NCBI GenBank assembly: GCA_023634235.1
Contig: JAMKCF010000008.1
Span: 2,671,001-2,735,000, forward strand
Length of the DNA: 64,000 nucleotides
Source of the DNA: Pisaster brevispinus
Taxonomy: Eukaryota > Echinodermata > Asteroidea > Forcipulatida > Asteriidae
Direction of reading: 5' to 3'
The translations under genes were made by a program, and so were the position numbers. The first letter of the stretch is position 1; each line of letters opens with the position of its first letter. The notes beneath the pieces were generated by a model that was not told the origin of the DNA, did no database searches, and saw nothing but the letters and a program-made list of their open reading frames with translations. Below are positions 48,701 to 59,200 of the stretch, in pieces.

Positions 48701-51700
48701 TCATGATCCATTTTTTCAGACCTCAAATAATTGAAGTTAATACTTGTTAATGCTTTTTAAGGTCTTAAATTTGGATAGTTCAATTGACCATATTTTTGAC
48801 CGCATGAGGGCGCTTTCATCAGGGAATGTCTTGCATCACAATAGCAGTTTTAGCTTCTTATAATTGCCTGTTTGTAGTTTTCTTGCACCAATGAAGAGAT
48901 ACATAAAAATAGCGATACAAAAGGGAAAAAACCCTGTTTGTTTACTTGTTTTTCATCATGTGAAATTTATCCACATACGCCCTCACGTGGTCAAAAATAC
49001 GGCGAATTCAAGACTTTTTAATACTTTAAAAGGATCCACAGAAACCCTGGAAAAATTGGTACTTCACAGAGGCTTACACAAACTGACGTTCATCCTATGA
49101 CATATTCCAAGACAAGCATCATTAGGCTATCCCTAAAAAAGGAACCAATAACGATGCCTGGAGATTCATGTTCAAGAGGGCCACTTTCATTTTGCAAAGA
49201 GGCACTTCCACTGAAGACTCTTTTAAAGTCTATGGGAAACTTTTTGAATGGGAACGAAGGCCTAGAGACCTGTGCAACCTGGCCTCTGTGTAATTCCAGG
49301 CCTGCAACTTTATGTATTGAACTGTTTACGTCACCCTGTGAACACAACAATCCCCTATTCTTGGCAACCAGGAATTACAGACCACTGAACCATAACTGAT
49401 CAATTAAGACATGCAAGTCAAAGCTCTTCATACTCTGCATGTGTGTACTGTAGATCAAGTTATGAATAAGAATTCACATGAACGAAAAAAAGTAATATAT
49501 GTACTGGTAAAAGAGACAGGAATTTGTCACAGACGTGCTTGTTGTTTCGCAACGACTGTACTTTGACCTCTCCAAGATGGTAACTGTCCAGGTGACTACA
49601 TAACTTCCACGAATATTTTGTTTGCAAATAGATTAAATCAATTGTTCGGAACTTTGAGCCATCCCACAATGACCCTGTGCTCCAAAGAGTAGACTGCATT
49701 AATTTGACATTTGCCAGCTAGTTTTATTCAGATATCACGTCAACAATCATTGCTGCTAATCAGCTTGCCAGGTTTAAGTTGTTCCGTATTGCCTCATTAA
49801 ATGCCTATCCAAACATTTCAGTGGAAAATTTACCTCACTGCTACACAATCACAGGGTCCTTTTGAGGGACTTTAAAGGGACTTTCCCCTCAGCAATCACA
49901 AATGTTGCCAGGGATATGTCAAAAACAAACACAGGGAGCAACAATAATCTTTAGTGCAGATTCGCTCATGAGTAAAGTTGTGGTTGAAGAGTTTGTGGAC
50001 CAGTGGAACAGACTTGAATCCAATTGCAGGGTTTGATCTGAACTCAGACCTTTTGATGTCTGGCTCGTGAAAAAAAGGTAGCTGATTTTTTTTTTTTTAA
50101 TACAAAGAAATCCTGCTCCTTGATCTATAGGGATAAGGATACTGTACCCTGAAAGATTCTTGCATTCTGTAACTCCACGGGTTATCTACAATCGGAAATG
50201 TCATCGTTTCATGCCAAAACTTTGGATCCTAACCCGTACCAAAATGTCCAATTCATTCCAATTGGATATCCAGTTGGAAAGAATTGGATTGAAATGGTAC
50301 TGAGTTGCTGTGTGAGTTGGTTTTATATTGGAATATTGAGTTTCCAATTGGAATAAAATCTCAGACCAACTCAGTCCAATTGGAAATCCAATTGGAGTCA
50401 GTTGGCGTGATTAATAGTTGAATTGGAATTAGTTGGCATTTGTTTCTACCAATTGGAAACTTCAACTCCTAATATATTTCCAATTGAAAATTTGACTTCT
50501 CAACAGGGTCTAATTGAAAAAGAAAATGTCATATTACTCAAATTACAGTGTGCCAACTGGATTTAGAATTAATTAATTGCACTTTCAGTAAATCCCTCGA
50601 GTGGGGTGGGATGTACTACATCCCCATAAGTTTGTTTGGACTGTCAGCCCAATGGGTATAAACTACTTTTTTTGCTCAATGGTCCAATGATCGGTATCAA
50701 GACTATTGAGCTGTCAAACTTTATGAGTAAAAACATATTTTTGGGGAATGAACTGAGTCCAATTGTGTCCAATTGGGTCCAATTGGTTTGTGCCAAGAAC
50801 ACAAAAATTTCCAATTGGTTCCAATTGGAAATTTGATGGGAAATTTTAGTAAGGGCTAGTTTCAGAATTTTCTGTCAGCAATGACTCTCAACCCTGCAAA
50901 TAGGTTAAAGCCTGATGCTCCACAAAGGCATAGGATGTAATTGCTTCCATACCCCTGGCCATTGCCTCCATGCTCCTAATCATTGCCTCCATGCCCCTGG
51001 CCATTGCCTCCATGCCCCTGATCATTGCCTCCATGCCCCTGGCCATTGCCTCCATGCTCCTAATCATTGCCTCCATGCCCCTGGTCATTGCCTCCATGCT
51101 CCTAATCATTGCCTCCATGCCCCTGGCCATTGCCTCCATGCCCCTGATCATTGCCTCCATGTCCCTGATCATTGCCTCCATGCCCCGAATTATTGCCTCA
51201 ATGTCACTGGCCATTGCCTCAATGCCCCGAATAATTGCCTCCATGCTCCTAATCATTGCCTCCATGCCCGAATCATTGCCTCCATGCCCCCGGTGATTGC
51301 CCCGGTGCACTTTAAATTGCCTCAATATGGAATTTAAAATTGTCCTCAGTCATAAGGTTGCCCTTGACCACAGAACGGAGCATAAGGCCACAAACCCAAC
51401 TCAAATAGCATATTTGTAAGCAGAACTATAGGAGATCCTGCAGGATAAAAACAAGCCCAAACCTAACCTCAAGGTTTGAAATTTACCTCTGACACTTCAC
51501 AGAGGCAATAGAGGCAGTTACCTCCTCCCTCCCCCCCCATCACTGCCCTGGTGCCCCTTGAATAAAATGTTACAGAAGAAACTTAAATTTCCCTCATACT
51601 GTAGGGGTGCCCTTGCCTATATTCAGGAAGAACTGCCCTGCCCTTTAGGGAGGAATGCAAAATTAAACAGGTGGTAACTCACAGTTAGTCTCATGGTTTT

Positions 51701-53187
51701 GATGGTTTTCTCTGGGGCTATCAGGGGTTCAAACTCGAGTTACCTCTTGTTTAACTTTGCATTTCTCCATTACAGAAACAATGGAGCCGGGAGTGAAAAT
51801 CATTTGGAAATTGAGGGCAACAACAATATGGGAAATCAGATGTTAAATAAGAACACCATGCCGTATAATCTAGTGGACACAGGGCAAGTTTTCCTGTGGA
51901 TATTCTGGGAAATAAATGGAAAGTCCATCCCCGTCAAAATTAATCAACAACTAAAAAACCTTACAGCCAACTTATCTTACATCAAGTCAGTTTGAGTGGC
52001 TAGGTATTGATTTATGCTGGATGGAAAATATTATTCCGAGCTCCTGAAAACATCTTTTAAGCATGCGAGCTAATGATTTACATCTAACTGGCTACCCAGT
52101 CTGGAATATTATTGAGTTTGTCCACCTCAAGCACTAGCTACTTTTTTATAATTACACCAGTGCAAGGTTTATTTCAGTGTCAACACACCGCCACCTCTAG
52201 GCAACAAGTGTGTGTGTTGTATGTGACACAGAGCGCCGTTGCTATGTACACAACTGCATTAGTGTACGCACTGCGGTTAAGCTGTTTTGGCTCTTCAATA
52301 GATGCAAGGAGTGGAGGCTCACAGATCACAGGCAAACTAAAAAAAAGCGTTTTGTTGCAAATCCTGATGGGCAGTGAGGAGGCCTCTGTTATGTAGGCCT
52401 CTGTTATGTAACGGAACAATGTGGCAGGATGGGGTATCCAAACATTGTGCATGGCTAACGAAGGAGGTGGGTTGAGTGCAGAAGAATGGAGCAATGACAC
52501 ACAGGAGCAGGAAGGGGGCATTTTTGGATTTGTGCCCGTTAGTATCTATTCTGTGCGTTTTTGTCTTTCTGGGAAATACGAGCATACTTGATGTTTCAGG
52601 CAATGTGACCAGCTTCGAACAAATCCAATTACACTGCAGAGAAGGGGTACAGTTGACGTGGGTTTTTAAAAATAAATAATAAAGTGTACTGAAGATTTCT
52701 TGCTTAAAATAGTTTGAATGGATTGGATTTTTATGAATCAGAACATCAGCAACAACAAGGTTTCTTGATTAACCAGCCAGGACAATGTGGGAGCCTTTTA
52801 TATATCATGAGATAAGGGCTTGAAAAAGCCACTGGACCGCTGGCCAGCGCCCAATTAAGAATTGGGCCAGTGTGCTACTCAACAACCAAACAAGTCCTGC
52901 AGTCCCCTGTGTTTCCAAGCTGTATTCTTGAGTGTGTTTACCTGAGCTTTTAATTTCAAAACATCCTCCAGAGCGTGCAAATACAGTAGAATAAAGAAAA
53001 AAATAGTTTAGGTCTGATTTTTAAAAACTGATCGATCCTGAGCTGGAGCCTAAATAAGCCCAAGCTGTTGTTTTGAAAAGGGGCTTAGTTTAGCAATGAC
53101 AAGGTTGTCTTTTTTTTTTTTTTTTTTATGCACACTGCTTTCACCCAGAATGACATAGATAGTATGCAAAAAAGTATGGCCTCACAC

Positions 53188-53224
<37 letters not shown>

Positions 53225-56200
53225 GGCTTCTTATATAGCGCTCATATCCATCACTCAGTGACACTCAAGGTGCTTCAACATTAAGTATTTTCCTGCAAGG
53301 TATGTGGGGCTTCGTTTGAAGTAAGAGACCTACTCCTTTACATAGCATCATGTAATGGTTTACAAGGTGCTGTGGCGCCATTTGTATGAGAGAGATTGGT
53401 TGTTGCAAACTTGGCATTTACATCCCATTGTGGGAGCTTTGCTGAGTTAGCTTGTTGGGAGGATCATCTGAAATAAGACTGTATAATATACAGAATGCAG
53501 TGGACTCTTTTTTGCTTGTAATTTATCCTGTTGATCATCCACTCCGCATGTAGCAACGACCAAATAACCTATTCATCAATCAAACCAACAACAGCCCCCA
53601 ACGTCTCAGGTACACGAATCATATTTCACGCTTTATCAAAGGTTGCTTTACAGGGCAGGCCCAATTTCAGCTGCATCAGCACAAAAAACTAGCCAACCGC
53701 AGTAAAAATAATGCTTACCAGAATAAGGTAATCAGCCAAAATACCATGCCACATGAACCATTTGTGACTGCTACTTCGCTTATATTTGCTTAGCACAAAG
53801 TTAAGCAAGCTTCACAGCTCTATGAAATTGGGGTCAGATCTTCTGGCAATCAAAGAAACGCTCAAACTCATCTGATACTATAACCTGCCCTCAGCTATCA
53901 GCCAATCAAACTACACCGGTAAACAAATTTCAGATAACCTTAGAGTTTCTTTTTTCTTTTTCTAACCGTTCATGTCAATTAGTCCAGAAAAGGATAAGGT
54001 TTGCTTGACTGCCCCACTTCTACAAAATCGGGCTTGGATTTGTTTGCTAAACTGTAACCCAATTTGTTCTGAAACACTTGAAAACAATTATAAAAACTGT
54101 GACCAGAGGTGTCTTTTTTGTTAAATCTGAAAGTTATGACTCTTTCTACTATAATTGCCTGTTTGGTTTAGGGGTGTCTCAATGTTGTCAACTTTGAACA
54201 AGTCGTGGAAAGAGCTTAATAGGAGGAGCTCAGGGGGAAGGCTGGGAGTCACAGGCTGTGATTGACTTATTTAAAAATGTTGATATTTCTACAGGAGAAT
54301 CAACAGCTAGGAATTATTTGTTATTATTTGATTAACTTACAAATCTAGAAAGCAATGTTGATTATGCTGTAGAGGTGTGTGGGGTGTTCTAGGAACTACA
54401 TGTATGTGTGCACATTGATTTGATACTGGCTGGCACAAACAAATCTTGATTTCATTCATTCATTGTTGGCTTATAATTCATAAAAAAATATCACATGGCA
54501 GCCAAGGGCTGAATTGCGGACATTTTGTACATCAAGTCAAAGGATAAAAGGAAAGCTAGTCAAAAGAGCAGACAAAACAGAAAAAACATCAGTACTACTA
54601 CTCTCCATTAGTACTATTTGTTTAAATATTTTTTTGTTGGGGGTAAGGGGGTAAAAGTAGTAATCTTTCGAACTCTTTGTTTGACCTTAGAAATTATACA
54701 AACTGATGATCAAGTTGAAAACTGGCAAAATTTTAACTGAAACATAAGTCCTATGAGAATGGTCAATTTATGTTTTGATGATGCAATCGAAAAGAGCCGA
54801 TAGCAATCCAGGTTGCATTTACTTCTTGAATATTCCTACACTCATTTGCATTTTACTGATTACACAATGTAAAAGTTATTAAAATGAATATTCAGAGTCT
54901 CAAAAACCAAAATCCTCCAACATGTAATTTGCATTAAAGTATTTCAATACTGTATAATGTAGGTCATATACTATATATGTTAATAAATTACAAAAAAATA
55001 TTGTCAAGAATCCCATGTTTGTTTGCAGTCCGTGCAGAGTTTGTGGCGATATAACACTTTAATAAATATTCAACAGACCTCACACAGCGAATCAGAATTC
55101 CTGTCTACTATGCAAATCAGCAGTCAGCAGACGTCACAGACATTTGATTGACTCTGAGCACGCGAGAACAACAATTTGGAACTCTTATCTACAGCATTAC
55201 AATTGTTGTTCGAGTCTGTGTTGATTTTGTTTTCGCGCCCGATATTTATGCCATCAATGTGCCCTACTTAATAATTCTCCACCATAAGCCAACTGCACCA
55301 CTACTTTGATTGATAAGCAAATAACCTCAGCAGGGATTTTTCCACTTCACCAGGCAACGGGGGTTTAGGACCTTGGTGTGATGGGTTAAAGGGTTGGGTC
55401 TCATTAATCACAGATGGTTATCAGCCAGAGGTACCCTGTAAATGTAACTATGGAGCACAAAACACTCCGAAGTTGCATCAAGGCATGAGTTCCAATAAGA
55501 ATGTCACGAGGCAACTACATGGTTAGTGTAGTAAAACTATTCAAGAATAACAAACTGGGCTTCTATAAAACGTGATATGTTTGGAATACAATGCATGGTG
55601 GGAAAATTGCTCTGGAAAGATGGGGAAGAGGTAATACTTATAGTATTTTATTAAAAGGGTGAAGATTATTTGTTTTCTTTCAAATAAACCCCTAAAAGTC
55701 TGGAGTAAATTGATGTTGGGTAGAGTATTTCAGTATTAGGGACCAGCCATCGGGTATTAAAAGTTGGGTCAAATATTGGTTTTTAACACCGTACGGTATT
55801 TCAGCTGAATACAGTGTCTAGTTATTGAGAGAAAAGCAACAAACTGTCACAGCTTTTTTATCAAGAAGGTGAAAGCGAGTACAAACTGCATTTCTGGCAG
55901 CAGCTTTCACAAACGGACACCACGGAAATTTGAATCTCCAAAACTAGCCTTGAGGTGAGTTTTGACGATACAAATTCTCGACATACTTTGATTGGATTCT
56001 AATCAACTACAGGCATTTCAGATGAATTAATTTCACAGGATGCCTACTGCCATTACCATCTTTACAACAAGGAGGCTTGAATAGAAATTACACAATTTTC
56101 TTCAGGGTCATTATCAAACTATGATCCTAACTTTAAATTATAAGTGAAGACATATCTTCATCTTTTTCTACTTCTTCATCTTCATCAGATGATAGAAGCT

Positions 56201-59200
56201 TCGAAAATTTGAAGTACTTACTGTTATTACAATCTTTATAAAAGGGAGGCTTTCAGATAGAAATTACAACTTTGTGGGGGGGGGGGGTTACCAAAGTACG
56301 ACCAGAATACATGGCCCAGTTCCCTGCCATTTTGAACAAGTGCTGAGTTTTTAGATTATGGCTGGAGAGGAGACCACTCCTGCCTGGCGTTTCAAAGTTA
56401 GACATGTGTGTCTGTGACGCGCAAGTTTTTTTGAGAGTTCACAGACTTTTTTTTAAGTTGACGCATTGTGGGACAGGTTACCAATGTAGTTGATGAAGGA
56501 GTGGAGAGAAATGGGTGTATTTCGGTTGTGAGAAAACAATTTGTGCAGCATTGTTTCGAAGTCTTTGTAGCCGTTCAACTTTGGATACCATTTAGGAGTG
56601 AGTTACAAAAGTTGGGTCTAGACAGAACTAGTGCCCCAGGGTATCAGATTTCTGGCTGTCTTAAGAATGGTTGTGACTTGATTTGTGGAAATGAGTTATT
56701 GTACAACTTGCTGGAATTATATTAACGATGAAAAATTAACGGATCAAAACAAGCAAATCTTACAAAATCTTTAAAATTCTCAAGGCAGTGGTCCATGTAA
56801 AATAAACAGTGGAAATGGCCTGTGATCATCATTTTGTCACTGGGAGCATTAAGACTTAAAAACAAAAGAGTTTAGACTTACCAGTAGGAGTAATCAAATG
56901 TGAACTGAAGAGATAAACAATAAAAAAGGGCATTTTAATTTGTATTCCTTACTAAAATTGTTTAACATAAAAACAAAAAACAATTGTTGACCTGCAGGTC
57001 AGATTATAATATGCAGAAATCCATTATTACTAAAAGTTAAAACAAATACTGTGCCATGTACAACACACCTTTAAAAAATAAACAGCCATTAAAATAGAAC
57101 CTATATCCAGACTGTGAGTTAGTGCTAAAATTAACAAAGCTTGGTATCAAGTGATAACTTACTGTTTTGGGTTCGTCAGCTGGAGGTCAAAAGTCAGGAA
57201 AAAGAGGAAGAGGTCACATGGGGGTAAAAAAGAGAAAAGGATAACATCATTGAATAAGACATCATGACAAAACACAAATTGTGGCTTTTCCTTCCACAAA
57301 AGTACACAATGATAATAAGTTGAAACTTGTACTTGTTTGTTTTTTGTGCATGCACATTGTAGTCTCTTGATTCACAAATTATTGTGCCATTGTGCCATTC
57401 TGTTGCAGTTTCTTTCCAATGAACCCAAGTCTGAAGATATTCAAGTCAACCCTAACGAGCTTGACCCCCTAGTCAATTTGGCAGAGAACAATACATACAT
57501 CACAGCATGCACTCTAGGGGAAAATGGACAAGAGCTTGATACCCCTCTCCTATTCCTAATTGGGCAGAGCACAATACATACATTGTACTTAGCTATTCTG
57601 AAAGCAATTTTAAAGACAGAATCTAGCAGCAGAAAATAGGAAGGGATAACCACTGTCACTATTTGTACACTAAAGAAGATTCATGAATAATTCATTCTCA
57701 AGGACACTGTGGAGGTTTTTTTTCAGGACAGTCTCTTACAGTTTTGGTCTTTATCCAATGGCAGAGTCAACCCAAGATTGACAAAACAAACCTACAGAGT
57801 AAACAAAGAGCCATAGAACCAATCAATAACTGTAAATAATCCAAGGGGGTAGGGCTTGCTACCCTACAGCAAAATATAAAGTAAGAATAAAACATGGAAT
57901 AAACAATTGCAGCTCAGCGATACTAGACCATGCTTTGCAGCTTTAAAAAAGAAAGAAAAAAGCCAAACCATCTCCAGTTTGGAAAGTGTTTAACCTTTTA
58001 GGCTCTTGCCAGAAGAACTTTTATGGGAAAGTACACTATTTGTATTTACACACAGTCCAACCAACCTGTGAAAATTTCATAAAGATTGGTGCTCACATTT
58101 TAGTTTTTTTTTTGGGGGGGGCAGACACCAAAAAACAACAACAGAATGTTGTCAGGTATTTTGCGCAACATTCAGGTATGATACTTAGCCCATGGGAAAA
58201 AGTAGGAAAAAGTTATTACAAGGGCTGACCTACAAACACAATGGAATCAACTTTAATATAATTTTCAGGCTATTCAATAACAAATTTGCCGACTATTCTG
58301 ATGGCCAAAAAATCAGAAATCAAACTTTAAAGCTAGAAGAATATCATGTCTGAATATTGCGCCAGTCAAAATATAAAAACAACTGTGATTTTGCGGGTCT
58401 AAAAGTTTACCCAATTTTGAGAGCATTTCAGGCACAAAAGACTGTCTAAGAGGATTTTTGTGTCTATGAACTTTATAATGTAAGCTCTTCAAGATTTTTT
58501 CCATTTTATAACATGTATTTATCTACATGTACTTATTTTAATGCTTCCTTTCTGTTTTCTTGTTTGGACAAATTTTCCATTAGGTGAACTAATTTTTATG
58601 TTTGAACTGAGGTTGTAAGAAAGGAAATACTTTCTTTTCAAAGTTTTAAAAAACCTTTGTACAAAATCCTACTTAGAGTCAATCAGAATCTATCATTGAG
58701 CTATGCACTTGGATTTAGTTGACATGCAACGCCACACCAAGCGTGTTTAGGTGAGCTGTTGCAGTTCAAATAAATCCACCTCAATTAGGCAAAAAGATTT
58801 TGTACAGATTTTTGAGAATTCAGGATAGTTCTGGTTTTAGCAATTTATGAAAAATCTCACATCCGTCAACACTGAGAAGTCTTGTCGTTGCTCCTTCCAT
58901 TTCAACGACCAGTTTCGCTCCTCGTTCCTTCTCCCTGTGAGAAACAGAAAAGCAAAAGAAAAACTTTCAATAACTTTCACTCAATCGTGTGGGTTTTTTT
59001 TCCTTCTTTTTTTCAGTTTTTGAGTGAACAATGACAAATTTACTGAGAACGGATTTTGATCCTGCAACCTCCGGATTAACCTGCAAGCACTCTTCCAAAA
59101 GAACTATCTAGCCCTTTGATGGTGGCCGGTCTCCCTAATTTGTCATTGTCTTTGTTCAGGGGGCACCAATCAGAAGCCAATCATCCTGAAACTGTCGTAT

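Noticed and set aside
50888..51337. Repetitive frames over the 21-bp array
   Set aside because: Minisatellite artefact within an intron.
57337..57639. 100-codon plus-strand frame with an internal imperfect duplication
   Set aside because: It lies within kinesin intron 3, lacks splice support, and the duplicated ATACATACAT-containing blocks look like a local repeat.
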